NCBI GenBank assembly: GCA_000961725.1
Contig: LADS01000020.1
Coordinates: 1 to 62,854, forward strand
Direction: 5' to 3'
DNA from: Desulfobulbaceae bacterium BRH_c16a
GTDB lineage: Bacteria; Desulfobacterota; Desulfobulbia; Desulfobulbales; Desulfocapsaceae
Length of the DNA: 62,854 nt
Part shown: in pieces, positions 25,652 to 35,800 of the stretch
How positions within the stretch are numbered: the first letter of the stretch is position 1
How the letters are laid out: every line of letters begins with the position of its first letter
Made by a program: the position numbers and the translations under genes
The notes under the pieces: model-generated
The model's database searches: none
Seen by the model: only the letters and a program-made list of their open reading frames with translations
Told to the model about the DNA's origin: nothing

Positions 25652-26425
25652 CTAGGTGCTCTTCTTGGCCGAGGGCTTACTTGAGAACAGGGCCGAGAGC
25701 AGGATTCCGGCCTCATAGAGGGCAAAGAGTGGAAAGGCGAGCAGGCCGGTAGCCATGAAGTCTCCCGCAGTGAGCAGGAACGAGAGCCCGATAATGGCCA
25801 TATAGAAATACATTCGTTTGCGGCGAAAATATGCCGGCTGGACAATATTCGCCTTGCCGGCCATGACCATCAGGAAAGGTATCTGGAAAGAGATCCCGAA
25901 AGTGAGAATCGTTCTGGCAACGAAGGTCAGGTAGTCGCCGAGTTTCGGCAGGGGTTCCAGGCCATCATTGGCATAGCTCATGAGATAGACGAGCATTTTC
26001 GGCATCACCACGAAAAAAGCAAAACACGCGCCGCCGGAAAACAGCAACGTAGCCCAGAAGACAATAATAACTGCCAGTTTCTTCTCGTCTTTTCTGAGGC
26101 CCGGGGCAACAAAGCGCCACAGCTGATAGAGAGCGACGGGCATGCTGACAATAAGGCCCACAAGCACGGCGAGCTTTATATAGGCAATAAATGCCTCGGG
26201 CAGGTTGGTGTAAACGAGCCGGTAGACCAGCGGGCTTGCGGCAAAAAGAGGCGAGATGAAGAGGGCGGCGATCTTTTCGATGAAAAGATATGCAACGATG
26301 GTACACAGGACGATGGAAAGAAACACCTTGATCAGGCGTTTTCTCAGCTCCAGATGATGCGGCCGAAAAAACGCAAGACTTCTCTCGATAACAGGTATCG
26401 TGCTTTGGAGATTATAATTTGCCAT
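25652..26425 (-). CDS. tatC: Sec-independent translocase component TatC
   Basis: A 257-residue membrane protein with six hydrophobic segments. It has the TatC-typical LRKRLIKVFLSIV start with HHLELRKRL, and the FVAPGLRKDEKKLAV loop, with the conserved Glu/Lys. It binds twin-arginine signal peptides together with TatB. It follows tatB after 12 nt in the same direction and meets the radical SAM gene tail to tail 2 nt apart. The C-terminus ends in a Ser/Lys-rich tail. Confidence 0.93.
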   Translation of the reverse strand: MANYNLQSTIPVIERSLAFFRPHHLELRKRLIKVFLSIVLCTIVAYLFIEKIAALFISPLFAASPLVYRLVYTNLPEAFIAYIKLAVLVGLIVSMPVALYQLWRFVAPGLRKDEKKLAVIIVFWATLLFSGGACFAFFVVMPKMLVYLMSYANDGLEPLPKLGDYLTFVARTILTFGISFQIPFLMVMAGKANIVQPAYFRRKRMYFYMAIIGLSFLLTAGDFMATGLLAFPLFALYEAGILLSALFSSKPSAKKST

Positions 26426-26437
26426 GTGCCGAGGTGA

Positions 26438-26935
26438 TCAGTGCCCGTTCTTTATCGGTTCTATCGGTTTTATCGGTTCTATCGGTTCTATTGGTTCCGG
26501 AGTGTTGTCCGCCTGACGGGGAGGGTCCGTTTGAGCCGCATCGATGACAGTATCCGTGGTGTTGTTATTCGCGGTGTCGGTTTGCAGGCCGGGCGGAGGT
26601 CCGCCGGTTTGTTTCATCAACTCCTGATATGCTTCGGCGGCTCTTTCCGCCGGTTGTATCACCTTGTTCAGGACATCCGGCTGGTCTCGTTCGTATGGAG
26701 GAATTTCCAGCAGGTTGTCCTTGAGCGACTTGGCCGCTTCTTCCAGTTCCGGGCGAATCTCGCTGAGGGGATTGTCATGTTCGGCAAAAGATCCTTTCAG
26801 GCTTTCCGCCGTCTTTTTCAACTCCATGAGCCCCTTGGCAAGGGATCGCGCGAGATCGGGAAGTTTATCCGGTCCAACGACGATAAGAGCCAAAGCCATG
26901 ATGAGGAGCATTTCCGGCAGACCGATGCCAAACAT
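26438..26935 (-). CDS. tatB: Sec-independent translocase component TatB
   Basis: This 165-residue protein has one N-terminal membrane helix (MFGIGLPEMLLIMALALIVV), the hinge GPDKLPDLARSLAK, and an amphipathic helix. The soluble part is acidic and long, fitting TatB rather than TatA. The extreme C-terminus is a run of Pro-Ile-Glu/Lys units encoded by 9-bp tandem repeats (about 26450-26500). Together with TatC it forms the twin-arginine signal receptor. TatA is not nearby and is presumably elsewhere. Confidence 0.9.
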   Translation of the reverse strand: MFGIGLPEMLLIMALALIVVGPDKLPDLARSLAKGLMELKKTAESLKGSFAEHDNPLSEIRPELEEAAKSLKDNLLEIPPYERDQPDVLNKVIQPAERAAEAYQELMKQTGGPPPGLQTDTANNNTTDTVIDAAQTDPPRQADNTPEPIEPIEPIKPIEPIKNGH

Positions 26936-26971
26936 ATCTGTACTCTCTGTGTAGTAATGCCAACCAGGTCA

Positions 26972-27127
26972 ATGGGTATGGCGAAAATTCAAAATAAAAT
27001 AGACATGAAAGATTTCTTCAACCGTATTCAGGAGCAGGCGGATACGGGTATGGAAATCATGTCGGGATGGCCTGAAACCTGCGTGGGCGATAAGAGTGTG
27101 TTCCTTCAGGTAACGTTACGAATGTAA
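26972..27127 (+). CDS. Possible small protein, 51 residues
   Basis: The frame begins MGMAKIQNKIDMKDFF and contains RIQEQADTGMEIMSGW. A weak AGG stands 5 nt upstream. No family is recognised and no promoter was seen. Composition looks protein-like, but length gives little power. It is listed because it fills most of the spacer between tatB and purA. Confidence 0.25.
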   Translation: MGMAKIQNKIDMKDFFNRIQEQADTGMEIMSGWPETCVGDKSVFLQVTLRM

Positions 27128-27262
27128 GGTATTTGCAGGAGAGTGTCAATGATTGACGAGTTGCCGAATCCCCTGGGAATCATTCCAATGTTTCTCCATG
27201 ATATTGATTTTGCGATATTAAGGTGGGATGTGCAGATCCTAGCTTATGTTAAGAATGATTGA

Positions 27263-27291
27263 TTGACTTTATTTTGCCGCTTTACTATAAT
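27263..27291 (+). promoter_or_regulatory. Sigma-70 promoter of purA
   Basis: TTGACT and TATAAT separated by exactly 17 bp, ending 71 nt before the purA start. Both hexamers are near consensus. Confidence 0.8.
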
Positions 27292-27350
27292 AGCCCGTTT
27301 GTCTTGCGCGAATTCGTCGTGAACCGAAAGTATGTTTTGTTAACCTCTGA

Positions 27351-28679
<1,329 letters not shown>

Positions 28680-28730
28680 GGATTTTTATTCTCCTTAATC
28701 GTTCATTGAAGCACCAAAGAGGTTGTTAGA

Positions 28731-29000
28731 ATGGCAAGAATTACCTGCGAAGATTGTTTAGAAAAAGTCGGCAAACAGAATAGATTCAAACTCATCCATC
28801 TCACTGTTCAGCGTGTAAAGCAGCATCGCCAGGGAGAACCCTTCCTTGTCGAAGGAAAAAACAAGGAAATCGTCATGACTTTGAGAGAGATAGCGGCTGG
28901 AAAAGTGAGTTTTGAAAATGTTAAAAATTTGCCGGATACGCCCGGCAAACCGAAAATCGGCGACGAAGACGAGAGCGATAGTTTGCTGGTAGTTTCGTGA
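28731..29000 (+). CDS. rpoZ: RNA polymerase omega subunit
   Basis: An 89-residue protein beginning MARITCEDCLEKVGKQNRF, with LIHLTVQRVKQ, the helix that clamps the beta-prime subunit, and VMTLREIAAGKVSFENV. Omega helps beta-prime fold and is part of the ppGpp site 1. Length fits the family (70-100). It lies between purA and dnaJ in the same direction. An AGAGG ribosome-binding site precedes the start. Confidence 0.9.
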   Translation: MARITCEDCLEKVGKQNRFKLIHLTVQRVKQHRQGEPFLVEGKNKEIVMTLREIAAGKVSFENVKNLPDTPGKPKIGDEDESDSLLVVS

Positions 29001-29131
29001 TAATGAAGAATAACGTTCAAGAGGACTCCCTGGTGGAGTATGAGGTTCTTGAGGGTCGATGAAAACGCATAGTTCGAAAAGGTTCGAGTGAACTACCTCG
29101 GACAGAAGGTGTAAAATCCAACTGAATAGCC

Positions 29132-30259
29132 ATGAGTAAAGATTATTACGAGATATTATCTGTTAGCAGGAACGCCTCTCAAAGTGAGATAAAAAAGGCT
29201 TATCGTAAGATGGCGATGAAATATCATCCGGACAGAAATCCGGACGATAAGGAAGCCGAGGAAATGTTCAAGTCCTGCACTGAGGCCTATGAAGTGCTCA
29301 GTGACGAGAAAAAGAGACAAATATACGATACCTACGGTTACGACGGGCTTAAAAACAGCGGTTACAGAGGGCCCGGCAACGCCGACGATATTTTCTCGAG
29401 CTTTGGCGACATCTTCAGCGATCTGTTCGGGTTCGGAGGCGGAAGCCGGGCCAGTGTCAGAAGGGATGGACCGATTCCCGGCAACGATCTCCGATACGAT
29501 GTGGAGATTACCTTCATGGAAGCCGTACACGGCGTGTCCAAGGAGGTGCAGCTGACTCGCAGGGATACTTGCTGGACCTGTGAAGGGACGGGAAATCGTC
29601 CCGGTTTTCAGAAACAGACCTGCCCGACCTGCAATGGCAGGGGGCAGGTTGTGCGCTCACAGGGCTTTTTTCAGATGAGTTCCACCTGTCCGCAGTGTCA
29701 TGGCGAAGGGGCAATGGTCACCAATCCCTGCAATGATTGTCATGGAACCGGCTTGGTTGAAAAAACCAAGAAGGTTGTGCTGAAGATCCCTGCCGGTGTC
29801 GACACCGGTGCCCGCATGCGTCTCCGTGGTGAGGGGGAAGGCGGTCGTCGAGGCGGACCTTCCGGAGATTTGTATGTCGTTGTCCATGTCCAGGAGCATG
29901 AATTCTTTAAAAGAGAGGGGGACACTGTATATTGCCGGTTTCCGCTCTCCATGGTCCAGGCGGCTCTTGGCACTACCGTCGAAGTACCGACCGTGCACGG
30001 CAAGAAGAGTCTCGATATTCCCGTCGGCAGTCAGTCCGGGACCCTTTTCACCCTGCGAAATGAAGGCATTTTCAATCTCCGCGGGCGGGGGAGAGGAGAT
30101 ATGGTAGTCGAGCTTCAGGTCATGACACCGACAAACCTTTGCGAGGAACAGAAAAAAGTATTGAGAGAATTCGACACCCTCTGTACAAAGCATGGTCAAG
30201 ATCAGGAAAACGAAGGTTTTTTTAAAAGGCTGTTCAACGAGGTCATGGGCAAGAATTAA
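29132..30259 (+). CDS. dnaJ: Chaperone DnaJ (Hsp40, type I)
   Basis: This 375-residue co-chaperone has a J domain ([28 protein letters not shown] with the essential HPD), a Gly/Phe linker ([12 protein letters not shown]), four CxxCxGxG zinc modules ([32 protein letters not shown]) and two C-terminal client-binding domains. It stimulates DnaK. DnaK/GrpE are not adjacent. A 131-nt gap follows rpoZ; no heat-shock sequence was identified with confidence there. Confidence 0.95.
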   Translation: MSKDYYEILSVSRNASQSEIKKAYRKMAMKYHPDRNPDDKEAEEMFKSCTEAYEVLSDEKKRQIYDTYGYDGLKNSGYRGPGNADDIFSSFGDIFSDLFGFGGGSRASVRRDGPIPGNDLRYDVEITFMEAVHGVSKEVQLTRRDTCWTCEGTGNRPGFQKQTCPTCNGRGQVVRSQGFFQMSSTCPQCHGEGAMVTNPCNDCHGTGLVEKTKKVVLKIPAGVDTGARMRLRGEGEGGRRGGPSGDLYVVVHVQEHEFFKREGDTVYCRFPLSMVQAALGTTVEVPTVHGKKSLDIPVGSQSGTLFTLRNEGIFNLRGRGRGDMVVELQVMTPTNLCEEQKKVLREFDTLCTKHGQDQENEGFFKRLFNEVMGKN

Positions 30260-30350
30260 CCGCTTGATTGTAGCACTTAACAACTTATTAGTACCTTACG
30301 GATTGTTTTCTTGTTTTTTAACAAGAAATCTGTCTCAAGGTGTAGTTATC

Positions 30351-30397
30351 CCCCACAAGGGGGGACTGAAAAGAGTACCCCCTTGTGGGGTGTTAGT
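30351..30397. repeat. Inverted repeat with a unit shared with the rpmB-orf84 spacer
   Basis: CCCCACAAGGGGG (30351-30363) and CCCCCTTGTGGGG (30378-30390) form a 13-bp stem. The right arm lies in a 22-nt unit (30376-30397) that occurs identically at 39280-39301. It lies in the dnaJ-moaC spacer and could act as a terminator-like hairpin or a REP unit. Confidence 0.75.
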
Positions 30398-30468
30398 ATT
30401 TGGATCGTTTAGAGGTGCGAACCTCTTGAGCTTGAATGTACGTAATTTAAATGACAGGAAACAGAGGG

Positions 30469-30975
30469 ATGGCGGAAAAGGACACAGCTGAATTCACCCA
30501 TTTTGACAGCCATGGCAATGCCAGGATGGTAGATGTGAGTGAAAAGTCGGAAACTGTTCGGGTGGCCGATGCGGGGGGCAATATCAAAATGTCGGCAAAG
30601 GCCTACGAACTAGTCAAAAGCGGTTCCATGGCCAAGGGCGATGTCCTGGGAATTGCCCGGGTTGCCGGTATCATGGCCGCGAAGAAAGTCGATGAACTTA
30701 TTCCTTTGGCCCATCCCTTGATGATAACCAAGGTGGATATCTCCTATGTCCTCCATGATGAAGATTCATCAATAGATATTGTTGCCACAGTTGGAATTAC
30801 AGGTAAAACGGGAGTAGAGATGGAAGCGCTTACTGCTGTCAGCATTACAGCTCTTACCATTTACGATATGTGCAAAGCTGTTGATAAATCAATGATCATC
30901 AGTAATATTAGACTCCTGAAAAAGACCGGCGGAAAAAGTGGCACCTTTATCCGAGAGACATACAACGGATATTGA
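30469..30975 (+). CDS. moaC: Cyclic pyranopterin monophosphate synthase MoaC
   Basis: A 168-residue enzyme of molybdopterin synthesis, converting the MoaA product to cyclic pyranopterin monophosphate. Motifs are [20 protein letters not shown] (with the HP pair), [15 protein letters not shown] and YDMCKAVDK (catalytic Lys). The start at MAEKDTAEF is preferred, with AGGA some 11 nt upstream. Without a moaA neighbour, regulation is unclear; the repeated hairpin lies about 80 nt upstream. Molybdenum or tungsten enzymes (such as formate dehydrogenase) would be the customers. Confidence 0.94.
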   Translation: MAEKDTAEFTHFDSHGNARMVDVSEKSETVRVADAGGNIKMSAKAYELVKSGSMAKGDVLGIARVAGIMAAKKVDELIPLAHPLMITKVDISYVLHDEDSSIDIVATVGITGKTGVEMEALTAVSITALTIYDMCKAVDKSMIISNIRLLKKTGGKSGTFIRETYNGY

Positions 30976-31011
30976 TTGTGTGATATATTTGAGTAAATGA
31001 GGAGAGAGTGC

Positions 31012-31374
31012 ATGGAAAGAGAACAACTCGAACTGTTTCGTACGCAGCTTTTGCTTAAAAAGCAAGAAATCATGACGGACGCCGGCAAAACCATGACGGA
31101 GATGACCGATCAGACTACCAATGTTCCTGACCCAAACGACCGAGCCACCCTCGAATCGGGAAGAAGTTTTGAATTGAGGATTCGTGACAGGGAAAGAAAG
31201 CTCCTCACCAAGATCGACGAGGCCATTGCCAGAATCGAGGAAGGAAGTTACGGTGTTTGCGAGGATTGTGGGGAAGAGATCGGTCTGAAGCGTCTCGAAG
31301 CTCGTCCGGTAACGACGCTCTGCATCGATTGCAAGACTTTGCAGGAAACCAGAGAAAAGTCAGTAGGACAATAA
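31012..31374 (+). CDS. dksA: DksA/TraR-family C4 zinc finger protein
   Basis: A 120-residue protein with an N-terminal coiled-coil (residues 1-70, REQLELFRTQLLLKKQEIM) carrying DPNDRATLESG at the turn, then a four-cysteine finger CEDCGEEIGLKRLEARP...CIDC. It binds in the RNA polymerase secondary channel and works with ppGpp. The two Asp residues at the coil tip are retained. GAGGAGAG lies just before the start; galT follows after 7 nt. Confidence 0.92.
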   Translation: MEREQLELFRTQLLLKKQEIMTDAGKTMTEMTDQTTNVPDPNDRATLESGRSFELRIRDRERKLLTKIDEAIARIEEGSYGVCEDCGEEIGLKRLEARPVTTLCIDCKTLQETREKSVGQ

Positions 31375-31381
31375 GAGGCGC

Positions 31382-32422
31382 ATGCCGGAACTTCGTAAAG
31401 ATCCCATCCTCGGGCGATGGATAATCATTTCCCAGGAGAGAAGGAAACGACCCACCGACTTCCCTGTTGAGATCTCTACCGGAACGGGCGGGTTCTGCCC
31501 GCTCTGTCCAGGCAATGAATCGTTCACGCCCTTGGAAGTACTTGCCTACAGGGACGGCAATCAACCTCGCAATGGTTCAGGATGGCAGGTGCGGGTCGTG
31601 CCGAATAAGTTTCCGGCGCTGGTCATTGAAGGAGATCTGTCGAAGGAAGGGATCGGTCTCTATGATCGAATGAATGGCATTGGAGCCCATGAGGTTGTTA
31701 TTGAAAGTCCCAGTCACGATCAAAGTTTTTCCGATTTCTCTGTAAATAAAAAGGCACTGGTATTCAAGGCTTATAAGGAAAGAATAATAGATCTTGAAAA
31801 GGATTTTCGCTTCAAATATGTCATGGTGTTTAAAAACCATGGCAGGGCGGCCGGAGCATCGCTGGAGCATTCCCATTCCCAGCTTATTGCTTTGCCGATA
31901 CTTCCCCGGATGATTGTTTCCGAACTTGACGGAGCAAGATCTCATTACAAGTATAAGGAAAGATGTATATTTTGTGATATTATTCGCCAGGAAATACGGC
32001 AGAACGAGCGTGTAGTGTGTCAGAACGACCGGTTCATAGCCATTACTCCTTTTGCTCCGCGTACTCCCTTTGAAATGTGGATCCTGCCGAAACGTCATGC
32101 GTCGGCGTATTACTCTCTTGACGATAATGAATTATACGCCTTGGCTGAGATCTTCACCGAAACCCTGCTGAGGTTGAATACGTGCATCCCCAATGTGCCG
32201 TATAATTTTGTATTACATACCGATCCTCTGCGATCCGGGGGGCTGGAGTATTATCACTGGCACTTTGAAATAGTTCCCAAACTGACCTCAATTGCGGGTT
32301 TCGAATGGGGGACGGGGTTCTATATAAATCCTTTGCCACCGGAAGAGGCGGCTCTCTATTTACGCGAAGCCTTAGAGCATACATCGGAAGGAGCACAAAG
32401 TGAAAAAAGTACTCTTGGTTGA
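31382..32422 (+). CDS. galT: Galactose-1-phosphate uridylyltransferase-like protein
   Basis: A 346-residue HIT-superfamily transferase. The N-terminus MPELRKDPILGRWIIIS, zinc Cys pair CPLCPGNE, and the nucleophilic H-x-H of SLEHSHSQLIALP are those of GalT; the C-terminal HIT half shows YYHWHFEIVPK. The enzyme moves UMP from UDP-glucose to galactose-1-phosphate; related enzymes use other sugars or ADP. Sulfate reducers rarely use galactose, so the physiological substrate is uncertain. It overlaps the next gene by 23 nt. Confidence 0.9.
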   Translation: MPELRKDPILGRWIIISQERRKRPTDFPVEISTGTGGFCPLCPGNESFTPLEVLAYRDGNQPRNGSGWQVRVVPNKFPALVIEGDLSKEGIGLYDRMNGIGAHEVVIESPSHDQSFSDFSVNKKALVFKAYKERIIDLEKDFRFKYVMVFKNHGRAAGASLEHSHSQLIALPILPRMIVSELDGARSHYKYKERCIFCDIIRQEIRQNERVVCQNDRFIAITPFAPRTPFEMWILPKRHASAYYSLDDNELYALAEIFTETLLRLNTCIPNVPYNFVLHTDPLRSGGLEYYHWHFEIVPKLTSIAGFEWGTGFYINPLPPEEAALYLREALEHTSEGAQSEKSTLG

Positions 32423-32756
32423 TGATGAAGAATCCATTCAGATGCTTTATCGGGAAGAATTTGAGGATGATGGCTACGAAGTTATATCGGCTCTGGACGG
32501 CGAATCCGGGCTGCAGAAATTCAAGGAAGATACACCGGATATCGTCATTCTCGATATTCAGATGCCGGGTATGAACGGTGTTGAGGTTCTTCGTCAGATG
32601 AAAATGATCGATCCCTCCGTGCCGGTTATTCTCAGCAGCGCCTACCAGGAATTCAAACGCGATCTCGGCACCTGGGCATCTGACGAATACGTTGTGAAGT
32701 CGGGAAATCTTGAAGATCTGAAACAGACAGTTCGAAGATTGTTAAAAGAAGATTGA
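32400..32756 (+). CDS. Single-domain response regulator (CheY-like)
   Basis: A 118-residue receiver domain with no output: acidic pair VDDEES, phospho-acceptor Asp in VILDIQMPGMNG, Thr/Ser in VILSSAYQ, and Lys in VVKSGNL. GTG start with AAGGAG 7 nt upstream, inside the end of galT. Such proteins act by protein contact, for example on motility or histidine kinases. No kinase is adjacent, so the partner is unknown. Confidence 0.9.
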   Translation: MKKVLLVDDEESIQMLYREEFEDDGYEVISALDGESGLQKFKEDTPDIVILDIQMPGMNGVEVLRQMKMIDPSVPVILSSAYQEFKRDLGTWASDEYVVKSGNLEDLKQTVRRLLKED

Positions 32757-32843
32757 AGAATTCTCACCTCTGCCGATTTTTACGGTTATGACTGAGTTGG
32801 CTTCATTTTAAATAAAATCGCCGATCAATTCACTTCCAGCCGA

Positions 32844-33569
32844 ATGAAAGACATACAAAGCCAACTGGACAGCCGGAGAATCAACATCAAGAAAGTCGGG
32901 GTAAAGACGATTTCCTACCCGATAACCGTTCGCGACAAGTCGCAGAAACGACAACATACCGTCGCTACGGTAAATATGTATGTCAATCTACCCCATAAGT
33001 TCAAAGGCACGCACATGAGCAGGTTCGTTGAGATTCTCAACGAATTTCATGGGGAAATAGACATAAAAAGTTTCCATGTCGTTCTCGACAAGATGAAGGA
33101 CCGGCTGGAAGCCGAAGCATCTCACCTCGAGATCGATTTCCCCTATTTCCTGCATAAGGTCAGAAACGGCGAACCGGGGCATTTAGCGCATTATCGTTGT
33201 CAAATGCATGGTTCTCTCGAACTGGATACCGATTTGAAAATCAGCGTTGAGGTTCCGATCAGTCTGCCGATTGCCGAAAGGAATTCCCGCAGGCTGCCCG
33301 GTTCCCTCGGCAGATGGGGGAAGGTCGATGTCAGTGTCCGCTTCCGACAGTTTTTCTGGATTGAAGATATCATTCTCCTCATCGAAGAAGCGATAGAAGA
33401 AGAATTGAACAGTCTTTCCTCACGAGAGCGGAAGGAGCTTTCCGTCGAAACTCTCACACGTAGAGTGGCTGCGTGTCTCGAGAGGATTGCAGCCATCAGG
33501 TGGTTTGCTGTGACCATTCATAACTTCGGTGATGAGTGTGCTACTTTTGCGGCTATTGAATCGAATTAG
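32844..33569 (+). CDS. FolE2-like protein (GTP cyclohydrolase IB family) lacking catalytic motifs
   Basis: This 241-residue protein aligns with FolE2 through LPHKFKGTHMSRFVEILNEF (the GTHMSRF signature, residues 55-61), IDFPYFLHK and VEVPISLP. FolE2 normally makes dihydroneopterin triphosphate from GTP. From family knowledge, the catalytic Cys lies in a CPCSK motif and metal ligands lie in AHNQR and ESIHPHDA; here those positions (residues 138-160 and 226-237) read ISLPIAERNSRRLPGSLGRW and IHNFGDECATFAA, without the Cys or His pattern. It is also shorter than usual. Either a divergent active site or a new function. The glyS gene follows after 70 nt. Confidence 0.72.
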   Translation: MKDIQSQLDSRRINIKKVGVKTISYPITVRDKSQKRQHTVATVNMYVNLPHKFKGTHMSRFVEILNEFHGEIDIKSFHVVLDKMKDRLEAEASHLEIDFPYFLHKVRNGEPGHLAHYRCQMHGSLELDTDLKISVEVPISLPIAERNSRRLPGSLGRWGKVDVSVRFRQFFWIEDIILLIEEAIEEELNSLSSRERKELSVETLTRRVAACLERIAAIRWFAVTIHNFGDECATFAAIESN

Positions 33570-33639
33570 CAACTAAACACATACGAGCGACGTATTTCTT
33601 TCTCATTTTCACTTAACCCCATACTCACAAGATATCCTT

Positions 33640-35715
33640 ATGCGCGATCTATTATTTGAAATCGGAATGGAAGAGATTCCGGCAGGATTTCTTCAGCCTG
33701 CGTTGGCCCAGCTTCAGGATCTTTTCACCGCGAAGGCAGCTGAATTGAAGTTTAGCCATGGCCCGATCAAGGTGATGGGAACACCACGGCGACTTGCTCT
33801 TATGGTCAGAGATGTCGCGCAAATACAGGAAAATACCGTCGAGGAGCTGCTTGGGCCGTCGAAAATGGCTGCATTTGACAGTGAAGGAAAACCAACCAGG
33901 GCCGTTGAAGGTTTTGCCAGGTCAAAAGGAGTCGCAGTCGGCGACCTTCAAGTGGTCGAGACTTCGAAAGGCGAATATATGATGCTGGTGCGCGAGGTAA
34001 AAGGTGTGGAAACCTCGGTGCTGCTTCCCGGCGTTCTGCAAAGCCTGATTCTCGAACTGTCTTTTCCCAAATCGATGAGGTGGGGTCGTAATCTACAATC
34101 TTTCGCCAGACCTATCCAGTGGCTGGTCGCGCTCTTCGGCCGGGAAATCGTCCACTTCAGTCACGAGGGGATCGAATCTTCCAACAGGAGTTTCGGTCAC
34201 CGGTTTCTCGATAAGAGAGAGATTGTCATACAGGATGCCGAGCAGTACGAGCAGCAACTGGGCGAACGATACGTTGTTGCCGATCCGGTCAAGAGAAGAT
34301 CGCAGGTGGTGTCGGAAATCAAACGGGCTGTCGCCGAAGCTGTCGATTTACCGGGTGGAAATGTCGCCATCGATGAAGCGCTTGTCGATACGGTGACAAA
34401 TCTTGTCGAGATGCCGTATGGCGTCTGCGGGATTTTCGACGAAAAATTCCTTCAACTGCCGGCAGAAGTACTCATCACTTCGATGCGCGAACATCAGAAA
34501 TATTTCCCGGTGGTCGACGCATCGGGAAAACTGTTGCCGGGCTTTGTCGCGGTGAACAACACCAGGGTCAATGATACCAATATAACCCGCAAAGGGCACC
34601 AGCGGGTATTGCGGGCAAGGCTTGAAGACGCACTGTTCTTTTTCAACAGCGATCGGGAGAAACCGCTTGAAAGCCATATCGACAATCTGCATGGCATTAT
34701 TTTTCAGGCGAAACTCGGCACCATGGCGGAAAAAAAGGACAGACTTGTCAAACTGGTTAAAATTTTAGCCGAAAAGATAGATCCGAGCCTCTCCGATGAC
34801 AGTTGCCGGGCTGCTCTGCTTTGCAAAGCCGATCTTCTCTCCAACATGGTTGGCGAATTTCCGTCCCTGCAGGGGATAATGGGAGGCGCCTATGCACAGC
34901 ATGACGGTGAAACCCCGAATGTTGCTACGGCAATTGTTGAGCACTACATGCCCAAAAGAGCAGGCGCCGAAATTCCTTCCACCGATGCCGGTGCAATACT
35001 CGCCCTTGCCGACCGATTCGATACTCTTGCCGGTTGTTTCGGAATAGGCCAGGTGCCGTCGGGGACGGCCGACCCTTTTGGACTGCGTCGGATTTCCCTG
35101 GCTATTCTGCATATTATCCAAGGAAAGAGGTACACGATTTCATTGCGTGAGTTAATCCATAAAGCGCTTGCCCTGTACGGCGTCAAGGTGGATGGCGGTA
35201 ACGATACCGTTGAAGCAGTGATCAATTTCATCAAGGCAAGATTTGCCAACGACTGCATCACCCGAGGTCTTGAGACTGAGGCGGTTGAGGCTGCTGTGTC
35301 GGTAGATTTTGACGATGTCAATGATTGTCTTTCGAGGATCAATGCGATTGTCCAAATAAGAAAGGAACCGGCATTCAAGGTTCTTGCCGGATCTTATAAA
35401 AGAGTGCGCAACATTATCAAGGATAATCGGGATGTTGCCATTCAGACTGCATTGTTTGAGCACGAAGCCGAAATTAAGCTCTACAACTTGTTTCTCGATG
35501 TGCAGAACGAAATGGATAAACTCATTGCCGTCAAGGAGTACGCAAAAGCTCTTGAGGTAATGTTGAGAATGAAAGAACCAGTCGATCAATTTTTCGATAC
35601 GGTAATGGTCATGGCGGAGGATATGGCGATACGACAGAATCGACTCAACCTGCTGACCGCCCTTGGCGACCTCATCCTGCAGATTGGCGATATTTCAAAA
35701 TTCCAGGAAAATTAG
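33640..35715 (+). CDS. glyS: Glycyl-tRNA synthetase beta subunit
   Basis: This 691-residue beta subunit starts MRDLLFEIGMEEIPAGFL and has the typical VMGTPRRLALMV, SMRWGRNLQSFARPIQWL and PFGLRR blocks, and a C-terminal anticodon-binding domain. Together with the alpha subunit (glyQ) it charges tRNA-Gly. Most relatives have glyQ directly upstream; here the upstream gene is the FolE2-like one, so glyQ lies elsewhere or the alpha subunit is fused or replaced. A bidirectional terminator follows. Confidence 0.95.
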   Translation: MRDLLFEIGMEEIPAGFLQPALAQLQDLFTAKAAELKFSHGPIKVMGTPRRLALMVRDVAQIQENTVEELLGPSKMAAFDSEGKPTRAVEGFARSKGVAVGDLQVVETSKGEYMMLVREVKGVETSVLLPGVLQSLILELSFPKSMRWGRNLQSFARPIQWLVALFGREIVHFSHEGIESSNRSFGHRFLDKREIVIQDAEQYEQQLGERYVVADPVKRRSQVVSEIKRAVAEAVDLPGGNVAIDEALVDTVTNLVEMPYGVCGIFDEKFLQLPAEVLITSMREHQKYFPVVDASGKLLPGFVAVNNTRVNDTNITRKGHQRVLRARLEDALFFFNSDREKPLESHIDNLHGIIFQAKLGTMAEKKDRLVKLVKILAEKIDPSLSDDSCRAALLCKADLLSNMVGEFPSLQGIMGGAYAQHDGETPNVATAIVEHYMPKRAGAEIPSTDAGAILALADRFDTLAGCFGIGQVPSGTADPFGLRRISLAILHIIQGKRYTISLRELIHKALALYGVKVDGGNDTVEAVINFIKARFANDCITRGLETEAVEAAVSVDFDDVNDCLSRINAIVQIRKEPAFKVLAGSYKRVRNIIKDNRDVAIQTALFEHEAEIKLYNLFLDVQNEMDKLIAVKEYAKALEVMLRMKEPVDQFFDTVMVMAEDMAIRQNRLNLLTALGDLILQIGDISKFQEN

Positions 35716-35737
35716 ATCATAAATCATCTTAAAAGCC

Positions 35738-35773
35738 AAAGGGGGATGTTCAGAAAACTGAACATCCCCCTTT
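35738..35773. terminator. Bidirectional terminator between glyS and cytochrome c3
   Basis: A perfect 16-bp stem (AAAGGGGGATGTTCAG with its complement) around AAAA. The flanking runs of A and T serve both converging genes. Confidence 0.92.
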
Positions 35774-35800
35774 GTGTTTCAATATGAAGAAAAAAGAGAA

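Noticed and set aside
26441..26971. Forward frame opposite tatB with Phe-Tyr-Arg repeats
   Set aside because: The repeats are the antisense reading of the TatB Pro-Ile-Glu tail; only the last 51 codons beyond tatB are kept as a weak small-gene candidate.
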